From Planctomycetota bacterium (GTDB lineage Bacteria > Planctomycetota > Phycisphaerae > Sedimentisphaerales > Anaerohalosphaeraceae), in assembly GCA_016873215.1 (NCBI GenBank), contig VGXU01000013.1, positions 1 to 50,983 on the forward strand: a DNA stretch of 50,983 bases, written 5' to 3'. The position numbers and the translations under genes are program-made. Each line of letters opens with the position of its first letter. The first letter of the stretch is position 1. Positions 42,671 to 50,983 of the stretch are shown here, piece after piece. A model generated the notes under the pieces. The model was not told the DNA's origin and did no database searches. It was given only the letters and a program-made list of their open reading frames with translations.

Positions 42671-45592
42671 TCAATCGCTCACGAGAACAACAGGTCCAAG
42701 CAAACCGGATTTGAGCAAACCCCAGTCTTTTCGGATTGTAATATTCGTTTGTGTATAACGTTTCTCCTTCGGCATGTCACGATCTCCAACCAGCCGATTG
42801 CGCCAGGAATTAACCACGACGATTTCCATTTGGTTTGGACCAGCATTCAAAATTTTTGTAACCTCCACGCGAAACGGTTTTGTCCAGACAATACCCAGGT
42901 CCCTGCCGTTGAGTGTAACAGCCGCAATTCCTGTATCTTCGACGTTATTTAACTCCAGCCAGTAACGTCTTTCTTTTGCGACCTCCGAACACGTAAACGT
43001 CTTGCGATAGACCGCCTTGCCGGAATAAAATTTAACCCCTTTATCGCCGTGCTGTGTCCAGTCGGTCAACGTATCGAATTGAATGGACGCAGGGCCGCCC
43101 CAGGCCGGATTGAACGCGACCTGCCATGATCCCTGGATTTCCATGACAGTTTTCAATGCCGGGAAATTGGAGTCTGCTGTTCCCTGCTGAGTCGCTGGAA
43201 TCGGCTCCTGAAAAATGACAAAGCATGAACCATAAGGTTCAAACTGCAAAGACACTCTCGTGCATCCCGCGGATTGGCTGAAGGCTTTGGCCGGCCGGAT
43301 TTGTCCCGTCACCGGGTCCCACAATTCCGGCTGTCGGCCGGAAACACGGAATGCACCGTCGATGGCCTGCGGCTTCTCGGTCTGGTTGCAGACGAAATAT
43401 ACCTCCGCCTCTCCCACGCGGTAATGAATGTAGTCATACAAGGAACTATTATCTGTGCCGATTACCTCAAAATCTTTGGCAAGCCCTTGACTCTGAAGAA
43501 ACTGACGGGCAGTTATCCCCCAAACCAGACACCCCTTATCAATATTTTTTTGACCGCTTTCAGCCGGCTGAACTCCCCACATCTGATCAGCCAGGCCATG
43601 AAACTGCTGCTGTGCTGTTTTGCCGCCAACCAGGCTGACCAGCCGTTGAGGCTTCGGTCCCAGTACCGTGGCCCCCTGCCTGAGTAATTTGTCAACTTTT
43701 TCCAGGGCTGGCAGCGACAACACCTTGTGATCCGGCAAAACGAGCAAACGATACTGAATCCCGCCGGGAACCACGATTTTCCCATCCACACATTTCAGTT
43801 GCAGTAAAACGTCTTCATTCGTGACATCGTAATCGTAGCCGGGCATTACCCTTGCCGGATCGGATTCCTTCAGAGCGGCAATATTAGGGACATGGTCGCC
43901 ATAGTAATACAGCACATCAGCGATGAATTGACCCTGCTGCACCACGGATTGAATCCGATTCATGTAATTGATGAACGCGTCGGAATAGTCCCACCATGTG
44001 ACCTGCGGATTGACATGCGTGCCTGCAAAATATTCCTGCCCCGGGAGACCCATTTCTTTCGGTGAACAGGTAAAGGTATGAAAGAAAATCTTATTTAATC
44101 CGGCGCAGTATTCATGGTCCATGCTCGGTTTTTGAGATTGCCAGAGAACATCGTTCCAATGGGGACCGATGGAAGTAAAAGATTCGGCGCCGACGTACTG
44201 CTTCCCATAAATATGGGCCGCCGAGGAAGCTTGTTTCACAAAAAACCGCTTTTCCGGCGTTGGCCGATGCGGAGAAGGCACCCAGAATTCACTCATCACG
44301 ATATCACTGTGTGAATAGTTTTTAATACCGTCCAGTGGGCCGGCGTGGGGACCGGCCGATTCCGGCTGGATTCCAAGCTTATATCGGGCCGCATGTTCGG
44401 CAAAGACCTTGTAGTGATTGTTCGAGACACAATCAGCCAGCGTCTTTCTAAAGTCGGCCAAAAAGGCGTTGCTCACTTCACGGTTTTCCACGATTTTGCC
44501 GGCAATGACGGGCAAATACGGAATCGGATCATAGCCGCAATAGTCTTTGAAATCGGCTGCAAAACCCGGACTCCAGTTCATCCCACCGCATTCCCAACTG
44601 TCCGTTCCCAACTGTTTTAAGACCGTCCCGGCCATCGGACCGGCTTTTTTCAACAGCGGCTCAATCATTTCATCCCAATAGCGGTCAAAGGCATCCTCAC
44701 TGAGATAGTCGATCACAAGTCCCTTCCAGTCACTGCTGGAAGTGGAAACCTGGGCGTTTGTAGTGGTGTATCCAAACCGCAGAACGGTCCACGTCCCGGC
44801 CGGAACATCCCACGTCAGCGTGCCATCAACACCCATTTTGGCTGTTATGTTCTGTATATCCTCCATCAACACATCTTCCTCGCCCGGCACAGAGGGGCGG
44901 TCCTCCAGCAAAAATCGGGTATCCGGAGCGGAGCCGCCTAACTCCTTAAAGCCTGATTTAAGAGCGAGATCACGGATCGGTTCTCTGGATTGGTTATGCC
45001 CCGGTTGGCGTCTCTGTGGATAAGCCAGAACACAAATTTCCTGATAATAATTTTTTTTGTTGCCGGGTACAGGCAGTTTTTGGCTGTAAGAAGCCGGCCC
45101 TTTGGCCTGAATCTCAGACCAGACCAATTGCTTGGCTGAGAATTCAGGTGTCACACAGGGTCCGCCCAGATTCCAACCGCTCTGAATGGACAACCCCAAC
45201 TTCAGGCCGAGCCGCTGAGCTTCTTTCAGGGCATGGATGTAAAGCTCCGTCCATTCCGGACTGCCAAACGTCGGCCCTTCAGGGACCTGTGCATTTCCTC
45301 TATGTTCCGCTCCGCCTGCATCAAATATATACGCCCCGCTAAAGCCCTTTTTCCGCATCGCCTCCAGGTCTTTTGTGATGGCTTCCCGGGTCACATTTCC
45401 ATTGAGCCACCACCACCAGCAGCTAACCCCGGCTTCTCGCGGCGGGATTTGAAACCGCTGCTCCAACGCTGCAGACGGCAGACTCAGTTTGGGATCAGAG
45501 ATGGTTTTGTTTGTACATCCGGCATTGAGATGCAGGATAAAAAATGACAATACAATAATAGCTGTAGATAATCGTCGAAATCCCTTTTTCAC
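42671..45592 (-). CDS. GH106 alpha-L-rhamnosidase-like lipoprotein
   Basis: About 973 residues from a GTG at 45592, where AAAGGA has 6-base spacing; an ATG at 45619 extends it nine codons. The start MKKGFRRLSTAIIVLSFFI, then LNAGC, is a lipoprotein signal with the cysteine at residue 26. The body has the GH106 hallmarks: CWWWWLNGNVTREAITKDLEAM, GGAEHRGNAQVPEGPTFGSPEW, SGWNLGGPCVTPE, KLGIQPESAGPHAG, YVGAESFTS, WWDYSDAF, and a C-terminal beta-sandwich ending TWKPFRV-like TKPFRVEVTKIL. It should remove terminal L-rhamnose from plant or algal polysaccharides at the outer membrane. No other polysaccharide-degrading gene is adjacent. Confidence 0.9.
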   Translation of the reverse strand: MKKGFRRLSTAIIVLSFFILHLNAGCTNKTISDPKLSLPSAALEQRFQIPPREAGVSCWWWWLNGNVTREAITKDLEAMRKKGFSGAYIFDAGGAEHRGNAQVPEGPTFGSPEWTELYIHALKEAQRLGLKLGLSIQSGWNLGGPCVTPEFSAKQLVWSEIQAKGPASYSQKLPVPGNKKNYYQEICVLAYPQRRQPGHNQSREPIRDLALKSGFKELGGSAPDTRFLLEDRPSVPGEEDVLMEDIQNITAKMGVDGTLTWDVPAGTWTVLRFGYTTTNAQVSTSSSDWKGLVIDYLSEDAFDRYWDEMIEPLLKKAGPMAGTVLKQLGTDSWECGGMNWSPGFAADFKDYCGYDPIPYLPVIAGKIVENREVSNAFLADFRKTLADCVSNNHYKVFAEHAARYKLGIQPESAGPHAGPLDGIKNYSHSDIVMSEFWVPSPHRPTPEKRFFVKQASSAAHIYGKQYVGAESFTSIGPHWNDVLWQSQKPSMDHEYCAGLNKIFFHTFTCSPKEMGLPGQEYFAGTHVNPQVTWWDYSDAFINYMNRIQSVVQQGQFIADVLYYYGDHVPNIAALKESDPARVMPGYDYDVTNEDVLLQLKCVDGKIVVPGGIQYRLLVLPDHKVLSLPALEKVDKLLRQGATVLGPKPQRLVSLVGGKTAQQQFHGLADQMWGVQPAESGQKNIDKGCLVWGITARQFLQSQGLAKDFEVIGTDNSSLYDYIHYRVGEAEVYFVCNQTEKPQAIDGAFRVSGRQPELWDPVTGQIRPAKAFSQSAGCTRVSLQFEPYGSCFVIFQEPIPATQQGTADSNFPALKTVMEIQGSWQVAFNPAWGGPASIQFDTLTDWTQHGDKGVKFYSGKAVYRKTFTCSEVAKERRYWLELNNVEDTGIAAVTLNGRDLGIVWTKPFRVEVTKILNAGPNQMEIVVVNSWRNRLVGDRDMPKEKRYTQTNITIRKDWGLLKSGLLGPVVLVSD

Positions 45593-45640
45593 TGTTTTTC
45601 CTTTCGTCTCAAAGTGCATGGTTTTTCAAGACATTGTGTT

Positions 45641-45668
45641 ATTATACATGGACCGCTTCAAATATCAA
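45641..45668 (-). promoter_or_regulatory. Promoter of the GH106 gene
   Basis: TTGATA, 16 bases, TATAAT on the minus strand, 49 bases upstream of the GTG start. Confidence 0.5.
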
Positions 45669-45894
45669 AACCCAAAAAAACCAAGACAGCACGATGTCCA
45701 TTGTTCCAAAGGTTTTTACACTATAGATGCAAACAACCAATTTTTCAGTCGGGATTTACAGGATTCTTTATCCATTCTGAATTGGGTCGCTATTCTCTAT
45801 TAACCGTTCACGATGGACTTTTTTATCTCTCTTTACAGGGTTTAAATTATTGTAAAAATATTGCTGCAAAGGGCACAGCGCGGACCTTGGCCGC

Positions 45895-45965
45895 AACCAA
45901 ATCCGAAATTCGAATATCGAAACTCGAAACAAATTCGAATGACAAAAAACTAAAATTCAAAACAA
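45895..45965. repeat. Dispersed A-rich repeat element
   Basis: AAATCCGAAATTCGAA, then ATATCGAAACTCGAAACAA, ATTCGAATGACAAAAAACT and AAAATTCAAAACA. The first 16 bases recur at 3241-3256 and the last part resembles the A-rich elements at 8472, 11723, 40164 and 40666. Confidence 0.6.
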
Positions 45966-46043
45966 GAGTTTTCCCAGGCCGCTGGGCTGGGCTATGGTAT
46001 GCTTGCCTTTCAGGCAGAGAAGAGGATTCCTGATAAATTGAAT

Positions 46044-46063
46044 CCGAAGCACGGAGGCTTCGG
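46044..46063 (-). terminator. Terminator-like hairpin after the Gld-type operon
   Basis: CCGAAGC and GCTTCGG form a perfect 7-bp stem with a 6-base loop, 11 bases after the DUF4340 stop. The following minus-strand sequence is only moderately T-rich (ATTCAATTTATC). Confidence 0.5.
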
Positions 46064-46074
46064 CTACGTTTTAG

Positions 46075-47181
46075 CTATCTTCCGGCAGGCTGATTGGGGT
46101 CGGCGGGTTTCGCCTCGGCCGGGATGTCTTCAACCAAATCCTGTATTTTTTTCTTCAGCTCAGCGGCGGTGTAATCTGCAATCACAAATAGCCAGCCGGC
46201 GGTTTTTTTGGCGAAACGGTCGGCAGCGTCGCGGGCCAGCAGTTTTGCTTCCTTGGCTTTAAGCTGTTCATCGGATTCGACAACACCCTTTTCCTTGGTC
46301 ACCGGCACGGTATCGGTAAATTGGGCTGCGGCGGCAAGCCAGGTCTTTTTGTCTTTTTCGCCTAATTGGAATGTATAAACAGTCGAATCGTCGAGTTTGC
46401 AAACATACCGCCGGTCGAGTTTAAGTCCTTCGAGCTTGTTTGCGGCAGCGACATCTTCAATCTGGATACCGCCGGGAGCGTTAAAGACGCGCTTGCAATC
46501 CGATTCTTTGAGGCGTTTTCCGGTCGGCAGCGTTATGGGCGAGGTAATGGTCTGGCCGCCGTCTTTACTTTGCAGGGCATAAGTATGCTGATTGGGGTCA
46601 GTAATCGTCACTTCGACGATTTTGCCGGTGTTTACTTTCAGGATTTCCTTATCCACATAATCCATCGGAACAGCACTGATCCACGGCGAATTAAGGGTCA
46701 GATAGACTTTGTTTTCGGATGCGAGCCGGACATAGGCCCCCCTGTTCTCCTCGCTGCTTTCCGAAATGAGAATCCCCACGATGGGTTTATTTTCCGCATC
46801 CCACAGGGTAATTACACTTTTGGCCGAGTCTTCAGTGACGCCAAGGTCTTTGTGAAAAGCGGGGTCTTCGGTACGCAGTTCGGCGGTACGAATATCGAGA
46901 CACTGGGCAACGAGTTCATTAACCTTTTTGACACCGGCCGGGTAGTTGTCCTTTTCGACTATGACAAATTTGCCTTCGTTCCTCGAAAGTGTTGTCTTTT
47001 GCTCGCCTTTTTGGCCGCTAATGGTAATTTTCGCAATCTGATCCACATCCAGGCCGCCGACGAGCGGGCCAATCACAAGATTGCTGATCTGTCGAGGTTT
47101 GCTTGCCTGATTAACCACGATTGCCGCGGCAATGGCTATTACGGCAACAATACCCAGTATCGTCAGTTTTTTATCGCTCAT
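46075..47181 (-). CDS. DUF4340-domain protein
   Basis: 368 residues. One N-terminal membrane segment (about 7-24), then a large extracytoplasmic domain. Repeated patterns such as VDQIAKITISGQKGEQKTTLSRNEGKFVIV and GVTEDSAKSVITLWDAENK are those of DUF4340, whose members accompany GldG-type genes. The C-terminal tail is Lys/Pro-rich. GGGAG lies 8 bases ahead of the ATG at 47181. The gene begins 24 bases after the GldG-like gene, and function is not known; I infer an envelope-side partner of the ABC complex. Confidence 0.88.
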   Translation of the reverse strand: MSDKKLTILGIVAVIAIAAAIVVNQASKPRQISNLVIGPLVGGLDVDQIAKITISGQKGEQKTTLSRNEGKFVIVEKDNYPAGVKKVNELVAQCLDIRTAELRTEDPAFHKDLGVTEDSAKSVITLWDAENKPIVGILISESSEENRGAYVRLASENKVYLTLNSPWISAVPMDYVDKEILKVNTGKIVEVTITDPNQHTYALQSKDGGQTITSPITLPTGKRLKESDCKRVFNAPGGIQIEDVAAANKLEGLKLDRRYVCKLDDSTVYTFQLGEKDKKTWLAAAAQFTDTVPVTKEKGVVESDEQLKAKEAKLLARDAADRFAKKTAGWLFVIADYTAAELKKKIQDLVEDIPAEAKPADPNQPAGR

Positions 47182-47205
47182 ATTTCGTTCTCCCGCAGGT
47201 GTTTT

Positions 47206-49191
47206 TTATGCGTCGCTGGCATGGCTGATGTAATGGCGGCGTTTGAAGCCTCGGACGAGGCTTAATACCACCGCAACAACCAGAATCAACACCGGACCCG
47301 GCAGCATACAGAAATTTTTCAGCCGCAGGCCCAGTTTTTCAATCTGCTGCACTTTGCTCATCTTGACGTCGCGAAGTTTCTTTTCAGCCTCGCGCAGTTT
47401 CAGTTCAATGGTTCGTTTTTCCGTCAGAATCGTCTTGTTAATCAACTCGTTCTCATTTTTATCGAGGGCGGCCAGTTTCTGGTTGAGTTCCTGTTCAAAA
47501 CCTTTGATTTGGGCCTCGATCTCAGATTCCTTTTGCGCCGTCTGTGCCGCCGCGTCGGCTTCAATCTTATCGACCCGTATAAAGGGCCGGTTATAACTGC
47601 CCCGCGAGCGAATCGCCATCAGGAAACTCGACCCCGACAAGTCCTCAATCGTATTCAGCACGAGGGAGCTATTGTCGCCGATAACCATCATACCAAACAG
47701 GGGATGATTTCGATAGGCCACGAAGTCACCGATGAAATCCACATCCGCAAACACCGTCACGGCGCAGGAATCCTTGGCTTCGGCAAGGCCGGTCAATTTC
47801 TTTTTGACGGGCGGTTTTTTATCCTTGTCCGGATTTTCCGACTCAGCCGATTTTTCCTGAAATTCAACACCGTCGGGGAACGCAGACTTAAATTTGCCCG
47901 TTAGCATATAGCCCATAACCACTGGCTCCGTCCCATCGCGGAACTTTCGCAGAAACAGTGCGTAATCCGGATTCATCAATTCATAGCTGTTCTCCACCTT
48001 CCATGTGTTTCCCCTGGCGGTAGTCATCATCAGAGGCGTATATTGAATATCCGACGAAACCTTGTCTTTTGTCTCGGCGGGGAGTTTTTTCAAGACCCCC
48101 GGAAATACAACTTCAACATTATTGAGCATCGCCACGGCAGGCGAATTGGGATTAAAACATTTCTGTGCCGAAGTGAGTTTCATAATACCCAGAATTTTTT
48201 CGGGCCTGCGGTCGGGAGATGTGGCCCCTTCTTCGGCCAGCGCGATGTCGCCGGCAAATGTCATTGAAGGCATTTCCAGCCCCCATGTTTTCAGCAGCGG
48301 CTCAAGATTCGATTCCATAGAAAACTGCGGATTCATTTGCTCCTGCGGAGAAGGACGGTCCGTAATGCAGTGCGGGTCCACAAAAATTATCGCCCGGCCG
48401 CCGTTGAGGATATACTGGTCAATCGCAAACAGCGTCTGCTCGGGCAGTTTCTTGGGGTGAATGACCAGCAAAACATCCACGTCTGAAATTTTTTCCGTAT
48501 CGGCAGGGATGGCGCGAACTTCATATTTCTGATTTAACTGCTGCACCAGCCCCCACGGCTGGCGGGGCTGCTGACCCTGCATCCGCATCATATAGGCCAT
48601 ATAACCCGACGTGTCGTCGCCCATTACCGACAGGGAGCTGAGGACGCCGATTCTGCTTTTTTGGCGGGTCATCGCCGTATCGATGAGATAACTGATGTCA
48701 TACTCCACAAAATTCTGACGGTCGGGCGTGAAAAATTCGATGATTTTGGTCACGCCGAACTGCGTCTGGACCACCAGGCCGAAAAAGAAATTTTCTTCCT
48801 GGCTGATGGGGAAGCGTTTGAGGCCGTAGCGTATGGCCGCCATTTCCTCTTCGCTGTAGGGACGGGGGTCGATTGTCTCCAGCTTGACCATCCCTTTGGC
48901 CTGACTGGCGTATTCCTCCAGAATCGCCCGGACATACTGATAATAATTTGTGTAAAACCGAATCTGGTCGGGGGCTTTCATCGACGCCGTCTGGCTGTAA
49001 TACAGCTTGATGGTAATGGGCTGTTTGAGACCAGTCAGAATCGCTTTGGTTCCGTCGGACAAGGTATATAATTTGCGTTCGGTAATATCCAGCCGCCATG
49101 CCCCGCCCACCTGACGGGTGATGCTCACCACGGAAATTGCGATGACAACAATAAAGAAAATCGCCAGAATTGTTTTCATTGCTCGGCTCAT
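47206..49191 (-). CDS. GldG-like ABC transporter auxiliary protein
   Basis: 661 residues. An N-terminal membrane segment (about 7-25), a long extracytoplasmic domain of the ABC_transp_aux/GldG kind (WRLDITERKLYTLSDGTKAIL, TIKLYYSQTASMKAPDQIRFY, VDVLLVIHPKKLPEQTLFAIDQYIL, GGRAIIFVDP) and a coiled-coil stretch near 560-635, then a last membrane segment (VLILVVAVVLSLVRG). The ATG shares its A with the permease TGA (TGATG), so translation is coupled. In Bacteroidetes GldG works with GldA/GldF in gliding; here the phylum need not glide. It is the third gene of a four-gene operon. Confidence 0.9.
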   Translation of the reverse strand: MSRAMKTILAIFFIVVIAISVVSITRQVGGAWRLDITERKLYTLSDGTKAILTGLKQPITIKLYYSQTASMKAPDQIRFYTNYYQYVRAILEEYASQAKGMVKLETIDPRPYSEEEMAAIRYGLKRFPISQEENFFFGLVVQTQFGVTKIIEFFTPDRQNFVEYDISYLIDTAMTRQKSRIGVLSSLSVMGDDTSGYMAYMMRMQGQQPRQPWGLVQQLNQKYEVRAIPADTEKISDVDVLLVIHPKKLPEQTLFAIDQYILNGGRAIIFVDPHCITDRPSPQEQMNPQFSMESNLEPLLKTWGLEMPSMTFAGDIALAEEGATSPDRRPEKILGIMKLTSAQKCFNPNSPAVAMLNNVEVVFPGVLKKLPAETKDKVSSDIQYTPLMMTTARGNTWKVENSYELMNPDYALFLRKFRDGTEPVVMGYMLTGKFKSAFPDGVEFQEKSAESENPDKDKKPPVKKKLTGLAEAKDSCAVTVFADVDFIGDFVAYRNHPLFGMMVIGDNSSLVLNTIEDLSGSSFLMAIRSRGSYNRPFIRVDKIEADAAAQTAQKESEIEAQIKGFEQELNQKLAALDKNENELINKTILTEKRTIELKLREAEKKLRDVKMSKVQQIEKLGLRLKNFCMLPGPVLILVVAVVLSLVRGFKRRHYISHASDA

Positions 49192-49922
49192 CAGGCTGCC
49201 TTCCTTTCTTCCAGAACAACCGCACAGGCGCTGATCCAGGCCACAATCAGAATCACAAAATAGGCCATATCCTGAAACTCAATGACGCCTTTGAGGATAG
49301 AATCAAAATGCGACTGAATACTGAGGCTTTGCACGACATTGACCGCGCCTGACGGCAACATCGACGATAAATAATTCACGGTCGTGGACATCCCCGCATA
49401 AACCAAAATGCCGCATGCCGACACTGACAGGATAAAACTGATGACCTGGTTTTTGGTCATAGCCGAGAAAAAAGAACCGATGGCCAAAAATGAACCGGCC
49501 AATAAAAACGAACCCAGGTAGCCGGTGATAATCAGTCCCGTGTCGGGCTGTCCCAGATAATACACCGTAACGGGCATTGGAAACGTCAGCAGCAGCGCGA
49601 TGCCCAGAAACACCCATGCGGCGAGAAACTTGCCCAGCACCGCCTGCGATACGGTAACCGGCAGCGTCAGCAGAAATTCGATGGAGCCGCTTTTGCGTTC
49701 CTCGGCCCAGAGCCGCATCGCCGTGGAAGGCACCATAAAGATAAACAGCAGCGGCAGATTCGCAAAGAAAAGGTCAAGTCCGGCCTGTCGCATCTCAAAG
49801 AAGCCGTCACGAAACGGCAGATAGCCTGAAAAGAACAAAAAAATCACGAGAAAGACATACGCCACAGGCGTGGCGAAATATCCCTTTAATTCCCGTTTGA
49901 ATACCGATAGAAAACCATTCAT
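49191..49922 (-). CDS. ABC-2 type permease (GldF-like)
   Basis: 243 residues with six hydrophobic segments and the ABC-2 pattern FKRELKGYFATPVAYVFLVIF, MRLWAEERKSGSIEFLLTLPVTVSQAVLGKFLAAW. The coupling segment W-A-E-E-R-K-S-G-S-I-E is the family signature. This is the membrane part of the exporter whose ATPase lies 30 bases upstream; it has a GGAG ribosome site and overlaps the GldG-like gene. The substrate is unknown. Confidence 0.92.
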   Translation of the reverse strand: MNGFLSVFKRELKGYFATPVAYVFLVIFLFFSGYLPFRDGFFEMRQAGLDLFFANLPLLFIFMVPSTAMRLWAEERKSGSIEFLLTLPVTVSQAVLGKFLAAWVFLGIALLLTFPMPVTVYYLGQPDTGLIITGYLGSFLLAGSFLAIGSFFSAMTKNQVISFILSVSACGILVYAGMSTTVNYLSSMLPSGAVNVVQSLSIQSHFDSILKGVIEFQDMAYFVILIVAWISACAVVLEERKAA

Positions 49923-49952
49923 AACGATATACTCCTCAATATGTCCCCGCGG

Positions 49953-50675
49953 CTAAGCGCTCTTTCTGGTGGAGGTGATTTTGCGGAAGACCTCGTCAAG
50001 ACTGCATTTATGCTTTTGCATTAATTCCTGCGGCGTGGAATCCACAAGGATTTTCCCGCGGGCGATGATGATGGTCCGGCTGCAAATCAATTCGACCTCT
50101 TCAAGGATGTGCGTGGAAATAATGATACACTTTTCCTCGGCCATCGCGGTAATCAGTTTCCGTACTTCGTGTTTCTGGTTGGGATCCAGACCGTCGGTCG
50201 GCTCATCGAGTATCAATACCTGCGGGTCGTGGATGAGGGCCTGGGCCAGGCCGACACGACGACGATACCCCTTAGACAGCGTTTCCATGGTTTGATGATA
50301 AACCGACTCAATCGAACACAGAGGAACAACCCTATCCATTGCCTTTTTGCGTGCGGCGCCGTGAATCCGGCGGACATCACAGACGAATTGCAGAAACCCT
50401 CCGACGGTCATTTCGTTATAGGCCGGGGCGTTTTCCGCCAGATAGCCGACAGAACGCCGTACCCCAACGGGATCTTTGAGAATGTCATGCCCGCAGAGGG
50501 TGGCCGTTCCGCTGTCAGGAACCAGGAAGCAGGCCAGCATTTTCATGGCCGTACTTTTGCCGGCGCCGTTGGGACCCAGAAACCCCAGGACATCGCCCTT
50601 TTGGACCTGAAACGAAATATCATCCACCGCAACCACCGGCCCAAAACTGCGACGTAAATGCTGTACGTCAATCAT
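49953..50675 (-). CDS. ABC transporter ATP-binding protein (GldA-like)
   Basis: 240 residues. Walker A GPNGAGKST (34-42), signature LSKGYRRRVGLAQAL, Walker B VLILDEPTDGLDP, and the late HILEEVELICSR switch region. A GGAGA ribosome site is 7 bases before the ATG. It is the first gene of the ATPase-permease-GldG-DUF4340 operon, behind a promoter at 50773-50801. The ATPase energises the GldF-like permease. The substrate cannot be determined. Confidence 0.95.
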   Translation of the reverse strand: MIDVQHLRRSFGPVVAVDDISFQVQKGDVLGFLGPNGAGKSTAMKMLACFLVPDSGTATLCGHDILKDPVGVRRSVGYLAENAPAYNEMTVGGFLQFVCDVRRIHGAARKKAMDRVVPLCSIESVYHQTMETLSKGYRRRVGLAQALIHDPQVLILDEPTDGLDPNQKHEVRKLITAMAEEKCIIISTHILEEVELICSRTIIIARGKILVDSTPQELMQKHKCSLDEVFRKITSTRKSA

Positions 50676-50757
50676 TTCATATTCTCCTGTTTCAGTCAGG
50701 CTCTTAAAATCGCTTGTGAACTGAAAGCGAAATTTTGTGTATTTTTACGTTCAAAAA

Positions 50758-50780
50758 AATAAAGTGGTTCGCACTTTATT
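50758..50780. promoter_or_regulatory. Operator-like perfect inverted repeat over the -10
   Basis: AATAAAGTG-GTTCG-CACTTTATT, 9-bp perfect arms. It contains the TAAAGT -10 of the minus-strand promoter at 50773-50801. Confidence 0.6.
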
Positions 50781-50801
50781 GGTATTTATCGGGGTTGTCA
50801 A
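50773..50801 (-). promoter_or_regulatory. Promoter of the Gld-type ABC operon
   Basis: TTGACA, 17 bases, TAAAGT on the minus strand, about 98 bases before the ATPase ATG. The -10 lies in one arm of the inverted repeat. Confidence 0.55.
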
Positions 50802-50905
50802 GCATTTTTTCTCTCTCTCTTGGAATGGGAAGGGAACATCGTATCCCCCTGATACGGATAAGATGTATGACGATGAAACGGTATCAAGAACTAAAGAAGT
50901 TGTGG

Positions 50906-50923
50906 GCTGGGGGTACCCCCAGC
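50906..50923. repeat. 18-base perfect palindrome
   Basis: GCTGGGGGTACCCCCAGC is perfectly self-complementary. It has no loop, so it may be a protein-binding site or chance; its role is unknown. Confidence 0.5.
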
Positions 50924-50983
50924 GGGCGACATTTTGTATCCAAATTGCCCGGCAAAAAGACTTGAATTAAAAAGACCCTCGCG

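Larger units (their letters stand above)
45593..46074. other. Intergenic region before the DUF4340 gene
   Basis: About 480 bases without a convincing gene. It contains the GH106 promoter (45641-45668), a dispersed A-rich repeat at 45895-45965, and the terminator-like hairpin at 46044-46063. Confidence 0.5.
50676..50983. other. Upstream region of the Gld-type operon
   Basis: 308 bases at the window edge. It holds the operon promoter and two inverted repeats: 50758-50780 and TCGCTT/AAGCGA at about 50710-50730. An 18-base palindrome lies at 50906-50923. Short plus-strand ORFs beginning at 50735 show no family features and are left out. Confidence 0.5.

Noticed and set aside
50735-50970. Two overlapping short plus-strand ORFs at the window end
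   Set aside because: They cross the operon promoter and inverted repeats, and neither has a recognisable domain or ribosome site.

Overview
The window looks like a stretch of chromosome from a free-living, anaerobe-like bacterium with roughly balanced GC content. My best guess is a Planctomycetota member of the Phycisphaerae/Sedimentisphaerales type. This rests on gene content (fused aroDE, two different GroELs, RtcB with archease, a Gld-type ABC/DUF4340 cluster, a GH106 lipoprotein, many lineage-restricted secreted proteins), not on any marker search. I see no phage, insertion sequence, CRISPR array, rRNA or tRNA gene.

Layout. 1-6352 (minus strand): aroDE, ahcY, archease, a secreted beta-propeller protein, rtcB and the start of tatC, all colinear. 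6818-13452 (plus): a proteostasis block groEL1-groES-groEL2-dnaJ-grpE followed by an FmdB-type zinc ribbon and an AlkD-like glycosylase. 13499-19913 (minus): isochorismatase-like hydrolase, an ECF sigma/anti-sigma pair, an AmmeMemoRadiSam-type radical SAM enzyme, a glycogen-synthase-like glycosyltransferase and NAD(P)HX dehydratase. 20194-20646 (plus): a stand-alone Clp N-domain protein. 20750-25497 (minus): a small membrane protein, larB, tsaD, a peptidoglycan-binding-domain protein and an unusual HATPase-REC-HPt signalling protein. 25938-28667 (plus): PIN/TRAM membrane protein, a PatB-type C-S lyase and free-methionine-sulfoxide reductase. 28773-29357 (minus): a 3D-domain protein. 29684-30586 (plus): a secreted orphan.

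30613-37380 (minus) is a coherent sulfur/Fe-S operon in transcription order rrf2-cysK-cysE-nadA-metY-nifU-nifS. It makes cysteine and homocysteine, mobilises sulfur and builds Fe-S clusters. It includes one Fe-S enzyme (NadA) and is probably autoregulated by a cysteine-bearing Rrf2 repressor through a palindrome just upstream. 37592-40021 (plus): exonuclease III (apparently leaderless) and a 513-residue orphan with an HPr-like segment keeping the H-x-R-P phosphorylation motif. 40022-40923 is a gene-free repeat-rich stretch. 40924-45592 (minus): a lineage-type membrane protein and a GH106 alpha-L-rhamnosidase lipoprotein. 46075-50675 (minus): a four-gene ABC transporter/GldG/DUF4340 operon with a promoter whose -10 lies inside a perfect inverted repeat.

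The most interesting items are the HPr-like orphan, the kinase-like protein that lacks an H-box, the Rrf2-controlled cysteine/Fe-S operon, the unequal GroEL pair, and the operator-like palindrome before the Gld-type operon. Family assignments were made by reading motifs. No database search was run, so orphan status means only that I do not recognise the protein.
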